A stretch of 64,000 bases of DNA from Vicia villosa. Lineage: Eukaryota > Streptophyta > Magnoliopsida > Fabales > Fabaceae. The position numbers and the translations under genes were made by a program. This document shows, piece by piece, positions 23,536-34,149 of the stretch. The DNA lies in NCBI RefSeq assembly GCF_029867415.1, contig NW_026705299.1, positions 186,001 to 250,000 of the forward strand. The letters run 5' to 3'. The notes under the pieces are model-generated. The model saw only the letters and a list, made by a program, of their open reading frames with translations. It ran no database searches and was not told the origin of the DNA. How positions within the stretch are numbered: position 1 is the first letter of the stretch; every line of letters begins with the position of its first letter.

Positions 23536-24924
23536 CTAGCCACGTCTATTGTTGTGCTCATTAGACTGAATGTGTTTGAAAACTTCGTCGAACTGAGCAT
23601 TTACGGTGTCGATAAAATCGAAGAACTGCATTTGCAAAGTGTGTAGCTCGTTGCGCACATGTTTTACATCTTGTTGTAGCGCAGTGATGGCTTGCTCGTG
23701 CGTATTCAGATTAGGCATTCTTTGATTCACCGATGCGGTAGATGTAGCGGGTTGTTGTTGCTCGAGCTCGACATCAGTCATATCAACAGTGTAATCATCA
23801 ACGGAATTTTCAGAACGAGTTTCAGGCTCATACTCAGATATAGGTTCATCAACAGGAAGAGGTTCATAATCAGGAATGGGTTCATCTTCAGGAAGAGGTT
23901 CATAGTAACCAGGAGGTGTTTCAGGTTCAGACTCAGATGCAGGCATTTCCTCATCAAAATGTTCATAAGCTTGAGGGGTTTCAGGTGATGGCTCTCTCTC
24001 AGGAATCTGACCATAGTAAAGCCAGTTGGCAGGGTTGTGCACACTCGTCCTAGGATTCGGTAAGGTGAACTGATACCAAACTTTGTTATCAATGAGCAAT
24101 TCAAACCGATCAGGTCCAAGGTTACCGATGATACCTCGATTAAAGCAGAAATTGATGTCCATAGAGGTATGGGTACCATAAGGTGTCAATCTAAGCAAAG
24201 GTACTCTCATTCCTATGGCATTAGCAATCATAGTGACAAATCCGCCGATCCTAATGGGTGAAACTTCGTCTTGCGTGATGCGCTCGAAGTTTGTTAGCAT
24301 GAATGCGATGGCATTGACCGGGCGATTCTGAGAGGAGCAGAACATGATGAATAACTCTTCTCTAGTAACTTCAGTGACATTATCAGGCTTTCCAAAAATA
24401 TAGTGAGCAAGGATCTTGTGAAAGTAGCGGAAAGCAGGATTGTGGATGTTCTCAGATTGAAATTCATTCTCTTCAGGGTTGTCGTTTCCAGTGATCTTGC
24501 CCCAGTATTTTTCCAACTCCCAGTATGGAAGATTTTCTTCAGCTACTTTGGCGTATGCATCAGGTCCATGAGGTAGTTCTAAGATTTCAGCAAATTCTCG
24601 GATGCAGAAATTAAACTCCATACCAAAGAGTCGAAAGAGAATAACTCCTTTTCTCAGCCCTTGTCCACAGTTTGGAAGATAGGTCAGGGAGCTCAAGAAT
24701 TCCAGAGTGAGCTTCCGGTAAGTGCTAAACTTGCGGAACAAGTGAGAACCAGTCCAACCAATTTGGTTAAGCAGGTGTAGGATGCTTTCTACGATACCAA
24801 GTTTCACCATAGTTGGTTGGTGAGGATAGCAAGTCAAATCCATGTGTCTTCCAGCCAGCTTGTTAAATCTTGCTTCTTGTCCTCTACCACGGAACACAAC
24901 TTCCATGTTATCAACTTCTTGCAT
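23536..24924 (-). CDS. Athila ORF-1-like protein in env position (462 aa)
   Basis: This intact 462-residue frame lies after pol in the Athila-type element, where Athila elements carry an extra ORF of unsettled function, sometimes called env-like. Residues about 25-330 form a globular region with SHLFRKFSTYRKLTLEFLSS and RLFGMEFNFCIREFAEIL, as in the ATHILA ORF-1 family, where a phrase YRxLTLEFLSSL is conserved. Residues about 335-385 are an acidic proline-rich linker with imperfect repeats of EPLPxDEPIxxYEP. Residues about 405-455 look like an amphipathic helix or coiled coil (QQDVKHVRNELHTLQMQFFD). No signal peptide or transmembrane segment is apparent, which argues against an envelope role. 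Expression would need a spliced or internal transcript. Confidence 0.82.
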   Translation of the reverse strand: MQEVDNMEVVFRGRGQEARFNKLAGRHMDLTCYPHQPTMVKLGIVESILHLLNQIGWTGSHLFRKFSTYRKLTLEFLSSLTYLPNCGQGLRKGVILFRLFGMEFNFCIREFAEILELPHGPDAYAKVAEENLPYWELEKYWGKITGNDNPEENEFQSENIHNPAFRYFHKILAHYIFGKPDNVTEVTREELFIMFCSSQNRPVNAIAFMLTNFERITQDEVSPIRIGGFVTMIANAIGMRVPLLRLTPYGTHTSMDINFCFNRGIIGNLGPDRFELLIDNKVWYQFTLPNPRTSVHNPANWLYYGQIPEREPSPETPQAYEHFDEEMPASESEPETPPGYYEPLPEDEPIPDYEPLPVDEPISEYEPETRSENSVDDYTVDMTDVELEQQQPATSTASVNQRMPNLNTHEQAITALQQDVKHVRNELHTLQMQFFDFIDTVNAQFDEVFKHIQSNEHNNRRG

Positions 24925-25230
24925 CGTAGTTAGTAGTTAAATGAAAAACCTAGAAGTTGAAAATATTAAGATTAAGTTAGAACTAGGCTAGTGTTCATTT
25001 TTTTTTAAAAATAAAATTAAATAAAACAAGTTATAATAATAATTATAATTATAAAAAGGAAGTATTTTCTCGAATTAAGATAGCGGCTATAATTATAATA
25101 ATTATTATAAGATGTATGAAAAAAATAAGAAAATTAAAATTTAGAATAATTAAAAATAGAATAATTAAATGAAAATTAAAGGTTAAAAATTAAAAATAAA
25201 ATAAAATAAAAATAAAAAGAATAAATAAAT

Positions 25231-25278
25231 GTGGGTTGTCTCCCACCAAGCGCTTTGTTTAATGTCGTAAGCTCGACG
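25231..25278 (-). promoter_or_regulatory. Conserved post-pol motif
   Basis: Read on the minus strand: CGTCGAGCTTACGACATTAA, then ACAAAGCGCTTGGTGGGAGA and CAACCCAC. It starts 17 bases after the pol stop codon and matches 11139-11185 of the gag-pol-less element. Conservation in two otherwise different elements suggests an RNA-level role such as processing or packaging; this is inference. Confidence 0.7.
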
Positions 25279-25294
25279 ATTTTAAAATAGAAAA

Positions 25295-27628
25295 CTATTT
25301 TTTCGAAAGAGCGGGCATTTCGTCAAGTTTAAAAACTTCGATGTTTTCATCGTATTCGAGATGATGGTAATACTTAAGACGTTGCCCATTTACGACAAAA
25401 GATTTGACGGTTTCTCCTTTGATTTCTATCGCTCCACTTGGAAATATGTTATTTATTTCGAAAGGGCCAGACCATCTAGATCGTAACTTACCAGGAAATA
25501 ATTTTAGTCTAGAATTAAATAAAAGTACTTTATCGCCTATGCTAAAATTTTTCCTAGATATACGCTTGTCGTGCCATTTTTTCGTTCGCTCTTTATAGAT
25601 TTTAGCGTTTTCGTAAGCGTCTTGTCTAAGTTCTTCTAATTCGTTTATGTCTAGAAGTCGTTTCTCACCAGCAGCAGTGTAGTTTAGGTTTAAGTTCTTA
25701 ATGGCCCAATAGGCTTTATGTTCTAACTCTACCGGTAGGTGGCATGATTTTCCATAAACGAGTTTGAACGGGGTAGTTCCTATTGGAGTTTTGAAAGCTG
25801 TTCTATAAGCCCATAAAGCTTCATTTAGCTTGGTTGACCAATCTTTCCTAGATATAGCAACAGTTTTCTCCAATATTTGTTTTATTTCGCGGTTAGATAC
25901 TTCTACTTGACCGCTTGTTTGTGGATGGTATGGTGTGGCTATTCGATGATTCACTCCATATTTTCGAAGGAGTTTCTCAAGTATTCTTGAAATGAAATGG
26001 GAACCACCATCGCTAATTACCAATCTTGGCACACCGAACCTAGGAAAAATGACGTTTTTGAAAAGTTTGATAACTACTCGTGTATCGTTTGTAGGAGAAG
26101 CAATAGCTTCTATCCATTTTGAAACGTAATCGACGGCTACGAGTATATATTGATTTCCAAACGACGACGGAAACGGTCCCATGAAGTCTATTCCCCAGAC
26201 GTCAAATATTTCTACTTCTAGAATGCCTTTTTGGGGCATTTCATCGCGTCTTAAAATGTTTCCAGTTCGTTGGCATCTATCACAGCTTAGTACAGCAAAA
26301 TAAACGTCTTTCCACAGGTTGGGCCAGAAAAGTCCAGATTGAAGGATTTTGGCGCAGGTTCTAGATGTGCTATGGTGTCCTCTACACGGTGCAGAATGGC
26401 AGTGTGTTATTATGCTTCTTATTTCTTCCTCGGGTACACAACGTCTAAAGATTCCATCGGGGCCTCTTTTGAACAAGAGTGGGTCGTCCCAATAGTAATG
26501 TTTTAGGTCATGGAAGAATTTCTTCTTCTGTTGGTAACTTAGATCAGGAGGAAGCACACCAGCAGCTAGGTAGTTTACGAAATCTGCATACCAAGGTGCG
26601 TCAGATCGGGCTAAAGTTATTTCTGCTAATTTGTTGGTTTCAGAGTTTGGACGGTACGGTTCGAATTCATTTGCTTCTAACTGGGCGATGAGTCTTTCAT
26701 AGGGGAAATCATTGTCAATTGGTACTTGTTCGGGTTTCAGATTTTCCAATCGAGAGAGGTGATCTGCTACGACATTTTCAGTGCCCTTCTTATATTTAAT
26801 TTCCAGGTCGAATTCTTGCAGTAACAAGATCCATCTCAAAAGTCTTGGCTTAGCGTCCTTTTTGGTTAGGAGGTACCTAATGGCGGCGTGGTCAGTGTAT
26901 ATGATTATTTTGGCTCCTACCAGGTAAGAACGGAATTTGTCTAGTGCAAATACGACAGCTAATAGTTCTTTTTCTGTCGTGGCATAATTCATCTGAGCTT
27001 CGTCTAGGGTTCTACTCGCATAATATATGACATGTAGTTTCTTATCCTTTCTTTGTCCTAGAACGGCTCCTACAGCATAATCACTTGCGTCACACATTAT
27101 TTCGAAAGGCTCATTCCAGTCGGGAGGTTGCATAATTGGCGCAGAGATTAATGCTCGTTTAAGCGTTTGAAATGCTTCAGTGCATTTATCGGTGAAAATA
27201 AATTCGGCGTCTTTCATAAGTAATTCAGTTAAGGGTTTGGTTATTTTAGAGAAATCCTTAATGAAGCGTCGGTAAAAACCAGCGTGTCCCAGAAAACTTC
27301 TTATTTCTCTAACGGTTTTGGGAGGTTGAAGGTTTTCGATAATTTCGATTTTTGCTTTATCAACTTCGATTCCTCTATCGGATACGATGTGCCCAAGTAC
27401 AATTCCTTGTCGAACCATGAAATGACATTTTTCCCAATTAAGGACTAGGTTTACGCTTACGCATCGTTTAAGCACCATTTCAAGGTTTTCTAAACATGTC
27501 TCAAAACTTCCTCCACAGACAGAGAAGTCGTCCATAAAGACCTCCATTATTCCATCTAGGAAGTCGGCAAATATTGCCATCATGCATCTTTGGAAGGTCG
27601 CGGGTGCATTGCAGAGTCCAAAAGGCAT
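25295..27628 (-). CDS. Athila-type pol, C-terminal part: RT, RNase H, integrase
   Basis: This 777-residue frame is in register with the ORF ending at 27677, and one TAA (27679-27677) inside the RT separates them. It opens at [13 protein letters not shown], an RT block. The catalytic FMDD box follows near residue 32. RNase H has [13 protein letters not shown], then [16 protein letters not shown] and [11 protein letters not shown]. Integrase has an H-H-C-C finger ([13 protein letters not shown] then CDRCQRTG) and the D,D,E catalytic set in [18 protein letters not shown] and [10 protein letters not shown]. The end, [17 protein letters not shown] and a basic tail, is typical of this clade. The first methionine is an internal RT residue, so this piece alone is unlikely to be a working protein. 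Confidence 0.93.
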   Translation of the reverse strand: MPFGLCNAPATFQRCMMAIFADFLDGIMEVFMDDFSVCGGSFETCLENLEMVLKRCVSVNLVLNWEKCHFMVRQGIVLGHIVSDRGIEVDKAKIEIIENLQPPKTVREIRSFLGHAGFYRRFIKDFSKITKPLTELLMKDAEFIFTDKCTEAFQTLKRALISAPIMQPPDWNEPFEIMCDASDYAVGAVLGQRKDKKLHVIYYASRTLDEAQMNYATTEKELLAVVFALDKFRSYLVGAKIIIYTDHAAIRYLLTKKDAKPRLLRWILLLQEFDLEIKYKKGTENVVADHLSRLENLKPEQVPIDNDFPYERLIAQLEANEFEPYRPNSETNKLAEITLARSDAPWYADFVNYLAAGVLPPDLSYQQKKKFFHDLKHYYWDDPLLFKRGPDGIFRRCVPEEEIRSIITHCHSAPCRGHHSTSRTCAKILQSGLFWPNLWKDVYFAVLSCDRCQRTGNILRRDEMPQKGILEVEIFDVWGIDFMGPFPSSFGNQYILVAVDYVSKWIEAIASPTNDTRVVIKLFKNVIFPRFGVPRLVISDGGSHFISRILEKLLRKYGVNHRIATPYHPQTSGQVEVSNREIKQILEKTVAISRKDWSTKLNEALWAYRTAFKTPIGTTPFKLVYGKSCHLPVELEHKAYWAIKNLNLNYTAAGEKRLLDINELEELRQDAYENAKIYKERTKKWHDKRISRKNFSIGDKVLLFNSRLKLFPGKLRSRWSGPFEINNIFPSGAIEIKGETVKSFVVNGQRLKYYHHLEYDENIEVFKLDEMPALSKK

Positions 27629-27676
27629 TCGTCTATAAGCGAATGTACCATAAGGACAGGTGAATGTGGTCTTCTC

Positions 27677-30004
27677 TTAGTCGTCAGGGTGGATAGGAAT
27701 TTGGAAAAATCCGGAGTATCCATCCAGATAGCAAAAATGCGAGTGTTTAGCTAGGCGTTCGAGCATTTGATCTATGAAAGGTAAAGGGAAATGGTCTTTT
27801 CGGGTAGCTTTGTTTAGCTTCCTATAGTCAATGCACATTCTCCATCCAGTTTGGGTACGTTGTGCTACAGATTCTCCTTTTGCGTTGGTGATTACAGTGA
27901 CTCCTCCTTTCTTTGGTACGACGTGAACAGGGCTAACCCATTTACTATCGGATATAGGATATATTATTCTAGCTTCTAGCAGTTTTTGGATTTCCTTTTT
28001 AACCACATCGCTCATAATAGGATTTATTCGCCTTTGATGTTCCCTAGAGGTTTTACTATCGTCTTCGAGCATAATGCGGTGCATACACAGAGACGGGCTT
28101 ATACCTTTCAGATCTGATATGTTATATCCTAAAGCGGTAGGGTATTTTCTTAGGACATTAAGTAATTTTTCAGTCTCGGTTCGTCCTAAGTTGGCGTTCA
28201 CTATAACTGGTCGGTTTAGTTCTTCGTCTAGAAATTCGTATCTAAGATCGGTAGGAAGTGTCTTCAGCTCTATAGCAGGTTTCTTAGGTCCAGGTATAGG
28301 ATCGGGAGTTAAGGCTAAGCATTCACTCAGGTGGTCATCTTGATATTCCTCACGCCAGTTGTCGTCTTCAAGAATTGGTGGCATAGGAATTCTTAGGATC
28401 TCAGTTTCCTTATTTGGTTCGGATTTTATTTCCTTGACACACTCGTCGATTATGTCAGCAGAGCAGCATGTGTCAATTATAGAAGGTGCATTTAGGAATT
28501 GGGAAAGTATAAATTCTATTTTCTCTTCTCCTACTTCGAAAGTAAGCTTTCCTCGCTTTACATCTATAATTGCACCAGCGGTTGCTAAAAATGGTCTTCC
28601 TAATATGATCGGGATGTTAGAATCTTCTTGGATATCCATAATGATGAAGTCAGTTGGGATGTAGAATTGACCTACACGAACAGGGATATTCTCTAACATT
28701 CCTACAGGGTACTTAACTGAACGGTCAGCTAGTTGAAGAGACATTCTCGTTGCTTTAAGCTCACCTAGATTTAGTTTCTTACAGGTTGAAAGAGGCATCA
28801 AACTAACACTAGCTCCTAAGTCGCACAAGGCTTTCTCTATGATGGTTTTTCCTATTACGCAGGGTATAGAGAAACTACCAGGGTCTTTCAGTTTTGGAGG
28901 CATGTTATTTTGGATGATAGCGCTACATTCAGCGCTAAGCGTTATAGTTTCGTTATCCTCGAGTTTCTTTTTGTTTGATAAGATTTCTTTTAAGAACTTA
29001 GCGTACGAAGGCATCTCAGTTATGGCTTCTGTGAACGGTATGGTTATGTTTAATTGCTTCAGAAGTTCTACAAATCTTTTAAATTGCGCTTCGGCTTTTG
29101 ATTTCGCTAATCTCTGAGGGTAAGGAATTGGTGGCTTATAAGGTGGTGGTGGAACATAAGGTTTCTCTTTTTCGGGTTCCACTTCGTTATTGTTCTCATC
29201 AGTCTTAGCAGTTTGTTCGTCAGTTGTTTTCTTTTGGGTTTCCTTTGGCTCTTGTTGTGACATGGGTACGTTTTGAGTTCTAGGATCTATGGGTCCATCG
29301 TAATTCGTTCCACTTCGTAGTGTTATCGCGTTCGCATGTCCTTTAGGATTGGGTTGAGGTTGAGCAGGAAATGTGCCAGCAGGGGCAGCAGTAGGTGCTT
29401 GTTGTTGAGCTACTTGTGAGATTTGAGTTTCTAACATTTTGTTATGCGTAGCTAAATCATCTACTTTGTTCGATAGTTGTTTTAGTTGCTCGCTATTGTG
29501 GATGTTTTGATTCAGGAAGTCCTTATTGGTTTGTTGTTGGGAAGCTATGAAGTTCTCCATCATAATTTCTAGATTTGACTTCCTAGGGGTGTTTTGAGCA
29601 GCTACAGGCGCTTTTTGGTAGCCAGGTGGTACAGCAGGTGCTTGTCCAGGCGCGTACAACGCATTGTTGTTCTTATAAGAAAAGTTCGGGTGGTTTTTCC
29701 ATCCAGGGTTGTACGTGTTAGAATAAGGGTTTCCTTGAGCGTAATTTACTTGATCAGATGGGACTCCAGTCAAGAGTTGGCATTCAGCAACTACATGTCC
29801 AGTCAATCCACAAATCTCGCAGTTAGGTGTTACAGCGGCAGCGGTGGCTGAAGGAGTGATGGTTAAGTTTTCGATCTTTTGAGTTAAAGCGTCTACTTTA
29901 GCGTTAACGCGGTCTATACCACTTATTTCGTACATTCCTCCTTTGGTTTGGGCTTTCTCTAGAGCGGCTCGTTCTCCACCCCATTGGTAATGGTTTTGTG
30001 CCAT
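27677..30004 (-). CDS. Athila-type gag C-terminus, protease and N-terminal RT
   Basis: 775 residues, in frame with the gag piece upstream (TAG at 30010-30008) and the pol piece downstream (TAA at 27679-27677). Near residue 61 is a CCHC knuckle, CEICGLTGHVVAEC, of the nucleocapsid. A Gln/Pro-rich linker follows, with KAEAQFKRFVELLKQLNI. The protease core reads ALCDLGASVSLMP (DLG replaces the usual DSG/DTG, as is common in Athila), then IPIILGRPFLATAGAIIDV. The RT begins near WVSPVHVVPKKGG, MCIDYRKLNKATRKDHFPLP and LDGYSGFFQIPIHPDD. The apparent start codon at 30004 is internal to gag. Both bounding stops look like single-codon nonsense mutations. Confidence 0.92.
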   Translation of the reverse strand: MAQNHYQWGGERAALEKAQTKGGMYEISGIDRVNAKVDALTQKIENLTITPSATAAAVTPNCEICGLTGHVVAECQLLTGVPSDQVNYAQGNPYSNTYNPGWKNHPNFSYKNNNALYAPGQAPAVPPGYQKAPVAAQNTPRKSNLEIMMENFIASQQQTNKDFLNQNIHNSEQLKQLSNKVDDLATHNKMLETQISQVAQQQAPTAAPAGTFPAQPQPNPKGHANAITLRSGTNYDGPIDPRTQNVPMSQQEPKETQKKTTDEQTAKTDENNNEVEPEKEKPYVPPPPYKPPIPYPQRLAKSKAEAQFKRFVELLKQLNITIPFTEAITEMPSYAKFLKEILSNKKKLEDNETITLSAECSAIIQNNMPPKLKDPGSFSIPCVIGKTIIEKALCDLGASVSLMPLSTCKKLNLGELKATRMSLQLADRSVKYPVGMLENIPVRVGQFYIPTDFIIMDIQEDSNIPIILGRPFLATAGAIIDVKRGKLTFEVGEEKIEFILSQFLNAPSIIDTCCSADIIDECVKEIKSEPNKETEILRIPMPPILEDDNWREEYQDDHLSECLALTPDPIPGPKKPAIELKTLPTDLRYEFLDEELNRPVIVNANLGRTETEKLLNVLRKYPTALGYNISDLKGISPSLCMHRIMLEDDSKTSREHQRRINPIMSDVVKKEIQKLLEARIIYPISDSKWVSPVHVVPKKGGVTVITNAKGESVAQRTQTGWRMCIDYRKLNKATRKDHFPLPFIDQMLERLAKHSHFCYLDGYSGFFQIPIHPDD

Positions 30005-30007
30005 GTT

Positions 30008-30799
30008 CTATATGAGTTTGTATGCTTCATCACGGGGTTTGTCCATTAATGCTCCTCCAGCAGCGGCATCTATAGTCATTTTAGTGTTATATAAGAGACC
30101 ACCATAGAAAGTATGGATGATCAGCCATGGTTCGAGTCCATGATGAGGGCATATTCTAAGCATGTCCTTGTAACGTTCCCAAGCTTCGAAGAGTGATTCG
30201 TTATCTTTCTGGGTAAATCCGTTGATTTGACCTCTAAGCATAGCAGTTTTGCTAGGCGGAAAGTATCTCGCTAAGAATACTCTTTTCAATTCGTCCCACG
30301 TAGTTATGGAATTGGAAGGCAGGGATTGAAGCCACGCTCTCACTCTATCTCTCAAAGAGAAAGGGAAAAGGCGTAATCGAATAGCTTCGGAACTAACGTT
30401 GTTGGCTTTGATAGTGTCGGCGTATTTCACGAACACAGATAAATGGAGATTGGGGTCGTCTACAGGGCTTCCAGAGAATTGATTCTGTTGAACAGCTTGG
30501 ACCAGCGAAGGTTTCAGTTCGAAATTGTTTGCCTCAATCGCAGGTGGTGCGATACTTGAATGCGGTTCAGCGCGCGAAGGAGCGGCATAGTCTCTAAGAG
30601 GACGAATAGCAGCCATCTCTAACTTCGGGATGATTTGATTAATTTGATCAGCAAAAATCAATTCCTGATTAATCGGAATTTCTGCTACTTCGGGAAGATT
30701 GCGAGCTCGTCGTTTGACGTTAATGAAACGTTCGATCTCGTTAATTCGTTGTATTAAATCTCCTCCTTGTGAACGAGTATTTGGCATACAATCGTTCAA
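30008..30799 (-). CDS. Athila-type gag, N-terminal part
   Basis: 263 residues. The likely start is the methionine of MPNTRSQGGDLIQR near 30787 rather than the first ATG at 30799. It contains the retrotransposon gag core (LRLFPFSLRDRVRAWLQSLP, then TWDELKRVFLARYFPPSKT and ESLFEAWERYKDMLRICPHH), the capsid-forming part. A TAG at 30010-30008 ends it before the nucleocapsid knuckle, which continues in the same frame at 30004. The gene lies about 90 bases from the PBS, giving a short leader. Confidence 0.92.
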   Translation of the reverse strand: MNDCMPNTRSQGGDLIQRINEIERFINVKRRARNLPEVAEIPINQELIFADQINQIIPKLEMAAIRPLRDYAAPSRAEPHSSIAPPAIEANNFELKPSLVQAVQQNQFSGSPVDDPNLHLSVFVKYADTIKANNVSSEAIRLRLFPFSLRDRVRAWLQSLPSNSITTWDELKRVFLARYFPPSKTAMLRGQINGFTQKDNESLFEAWERYKDMLRICPHHGLEPWLIIHTFYGGLLYNTKMTIDAAAGGALMDKPRDEAYKLI

Positions 30800-30865
30800 A
30801 AAGAAAGGGAAGAATTGTCCTAGTCTCTACGGTGTAACAGTGAGTTACGATATCGACTTAAATAG

Positions 30866-30883
30866 TCCCCGGCAACGGCGCCA
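30866..30883 (-). other. Primer-binding site, tRNA-Asp type
   Basis: On the minus strand TGGCGCCGTTGCCGGGGA begins six bases after the 5' LTR end. It is identical to the PBS at 10634-10651. Confidence 0.93.
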
Positions 30884-30889
30884 AAAACT

Positions 30890-32631
30890 TGATCGCGACT
30901 TTACGTGTCTATAAATCTGGTAACTGCAAGTGCACAGTCGTGTCGTGTAGTTTTAAAAGATATCGAATCCACAGGGACTATGAATCGATCTACCGTTATC
31001 TAAGGTTACTATGTAAAGCTAGGAGTACTAAAATTTCGATTGTTCCTAAGGGAAAGTGATTGTGAGAAAATAAAGAATAGTAATAAAAGACAGGTATCAG
31101 TATGTATTTCGTTTAACTAAAGGTAATCCGAAGGTCCATTGGCTTTTGCATAATTAAATTAAAAATCTTTACTAATTCCATTGATTAAAAATCCTCGTCT
31201 CAAACTTTCGCTCTGTTGATTCAGACTACTATCCTAATCCTAATGTACGCTTTCGCCATCCCATTAGATTTTAGAAGAGCTTTTTGGAAACAATGTACTT
31301 AATAAAATGCCTATTTTACGAGGTTGTTATCTATTTAAATCTCCTAATCTCAAACTTTCGCTCTGTTGACTCGGAGCAAGCTAATAACCCTAACGTACGC
31401 TTTCTCGCCATCCCGCTCGAGTGTAAAAACAATTTTTGAAAATAAATAAGTTCCAATCAGTTTTAATACGCTTTCGCCATCCTTAAAACTAATGTCCTAT
31501 GCCTACTATCTGGGTAAAGATCTCAAACTTTCGCTCTATTGATTTTAACCTTTGACCGTCCTAACCCCTCAAACTTTCGCTCTATTGGTTTTAAGACTTA
31601 CTAATTAAATTAGACATATAAACCAAAAATAAGTGATAATTAATAGAACATAATTAAGCCAATTTATTTCGGATCCCTACAGTTAACTTACTTTACATAC
31701 CGACACCTTTAGTAATTTAGCCAGACATATTAATACGATTAAACATGCATAAATCGGTTCGGTTCATAATAATAAGCATATTAAATGGCATATAATATAT
31801 CATGCAAACAAATATAAATAAGGCGGTAAATAAAAACCTGAATTAAATAAATGGTAACTGGATCTTCAAGTACTGAACTTCCACCACAGGTTGGCTGGAT
31901 CGTTCTTCGGAATTTAAATGGCAGAAAATAAAAACAAGGAAATAAAAGCGATAAATCTAACGTAAGGCTAGATCTACGAAAAGTTCACAACAATTTCCAG
32001 TGTAGAAATCGTTGTGAGAAAATAAACGGTTGAATGAAAGCAGAATAAAGAAAAGCAGTTCGCGGTACAATTTCGGCAGCACTTCGTTGGCAGGAAATCG
32101 GACAGATTGAAGTGAAGTGGCTGGCTCTATTTATAGGCGAGGCTTTGAAGTTGCTTTGCGTGAAAAGAGGAGCTTCCAACAGACTTGGACGTGGAGACGT
32201 GCGTCTCCGTTTCTTCAGGAAGACTTGAGACGTGCGTCTCAAGTGGAGAGAATCTAGGGGCAGTTGGAGACGGGCGTCTCCTCTTGGTGACGTGGCAGAA
32301 GAGAACGTGGAGACGTGCGTCTCCACTTGCTTGCATGGTTTGGGCTACGCAATTTTGTTCCTTTGTGGGCTGGTTCGTCTCTTTTGGGCCTTTGGGTCCT
32401 TAATTGCACCCCTCTTTCACTTCAGCACTCCCTTTTCATCTTTTAGGCATAAATATTGGTCATTTAAGCTCAATTTTCTTTCCTTTTCGCAAATAGTCGT
32501 AATTTAAGTGTAAAACCTGAAACAAAGCAAAAACTCGCGTAATATCATAATAAATCAATATAATAAACGGAAAATTGCTATAAATATCTATGGATTTTAA
32601 GCTAAATATACGATATAAAATCGTGTTATCA
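30890..32631 (-). repeat. 5' LTR of the Athila-type element
   Basis: 1742 bp; palindrome cores start at 32194, 32227, 32267 and 32310, and the TATA box is at 32127-32135. Differences from the other LTR seen by eye: a 2-base insertion (TC) near 31404 and six transitions. Confidence 0.95.
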
Positions 32632-32636
32632 AATAA

Positions 32637-34149
32637 CATTAAATGATCACTCTGTTGAAACAATTCCAAGTTATTGGATTAATGTAGTACCTTTAAAACA
32701 ACATGTAGTATTCAGTCTCTTTCAAATATATAGAAACTCTGGTTAGTTCAGCAGCTATACAGCAGGTTGTGACAGTGACAACACCATTTCAGCATCACAG
32801 ACCGAAAAAGCAGGACAGTTTAGTTATTAAAACTCGAAAAAGGCCCTGCAGAAGTCAATATTAAAAAAAAACTATATTATTCACTATTGAAAAGTTATGT
32901 AATGATAAATAAGTAGTGTACTAAATTTGCCAAAAGATATTAAGCATGGTTAATCTTCATAAGAAATGCTTCAAGTACCGGCATGTTGATTGATTTGAAA
33001 AAGCATTATAACTATTAGGCTGCACCTTGTGTATTTTACCAGTATACTTTCTTACTGTGTTGGTTGTGATAAATCACATATTAATAAAAAGCCTATATAG
33101 CATTTGATGAAGCTACATATTAATAGGAGCCAAAACATTGATTTTGGGACTTGGTTGTGTTTTGAAAAAAGAAGTGCAAAACTACATTTGATAAAGCTAC
33201 ATACTAATTGGAAACCACACATTGATCAAGTACAATAGCATGTTAAAGAAAGAGCTTCAACATTGTTTTTCTAGTGAAAAAAGAAGTGCAAAACCTGAAT
33301 ATTAAACTGAAAACAGAACCAGCTATGGAAACAACACATTATACTTGAACAAATGTTCATTAAACTGAATAAGTTATGAAAAGAACAAATGGATACAAAA
33401 TAAGTTATAAGCTGTATATTAAAGCGAAAATAACAAAGAAAGATGCAAAATGGTTCAAACACTTAAAGTTAAAAGAACCAACAATGATGAAATCCAATCC
33501 ATTTCAAACTGGTGTAAACCAAAGCATTTGCATAAAAATCGAAAGAAGATATGAATTTAAACACAAAAAAGGAGAGGTAGCTTACACAAAATATTTGTTT
33601 TCAAAAGTCAGGATAAAATATCTTCATACAAAACAACATTTTATAAGCACATGGAATATTTAATGGAAAACAACAAACTTATTTTTTCATCGAAACATCA
33701 ACAAAAGGAAATAGTTTCAGACATTGAACCTTAACTATTACTCTTTGACACTATAAAGCAAACATTTTAATACCTTGTTCAAAAGCAAACGTTTTCAGAC
33801 CTTGAACCTTAACTATGGATCTTTCACAATAGGAACATTAACAAAAGGAAGAACGATGAAGAAGGATAAACCAGGGAAAACTAATAACATTGAAGCTGTG
33901 TCTTTCCATGGATCTACATTCATTTACTGATATCTGCAATCAGGTTTATCGAAATTAAAACAAAAGGAAAATGAAAAATCAGTAAGCAAAATTGAAGAGA
34001 GAATCAGCAACATACATTCGGGGTGATTTGCGATCGACTGAGATTGAAGAGAACGGAAAACTCATGAACAGCAAAATGAACAACAACAAAAAAATCAAAA
34101 ACGGCCATATAAGAGACTACAAACAGTTTTCTTCTTTCATTTTCTCATG
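32637..34149. other. Unassigned AT-rich DNA between two LTR insertions
   Basis: No recognisable gene. Short frames lack familiar motifs. Some stretches have moderate GC and splice-like edges on the minus strand, so this may be decayed host sequence. Confidence 0.4.

Larger units (their letters stand above)
19237..32631 (-). mobile_element. Complete Athila-type Ty3/gypsy retrotransposon
   Basis: The 13.4-kb element lies between direct repeats AATAA (19232-19236 and 32632-32636). LTRs of 1740 and 1742 bp begin TGATAACACG and end CGCGATCA on the coding (minus) strand. It has a tRNA-Asp PBS, gag, protease, RT, RNase H and integrase in one frame, a conserved post-pol motif, a 462-aa downstream ORF, a broken second downstream ORF and a polypurine tract. 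By eye the LTRs differ at six positions, all transitions, plus one 2-base indel, so insertion is recent. Two in-frame stops in gag and RT prevent a full polyprotein. Env-position ORFs and tRNA-Asp priming are typical of the Athila lineage. Confidence 0.96.
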
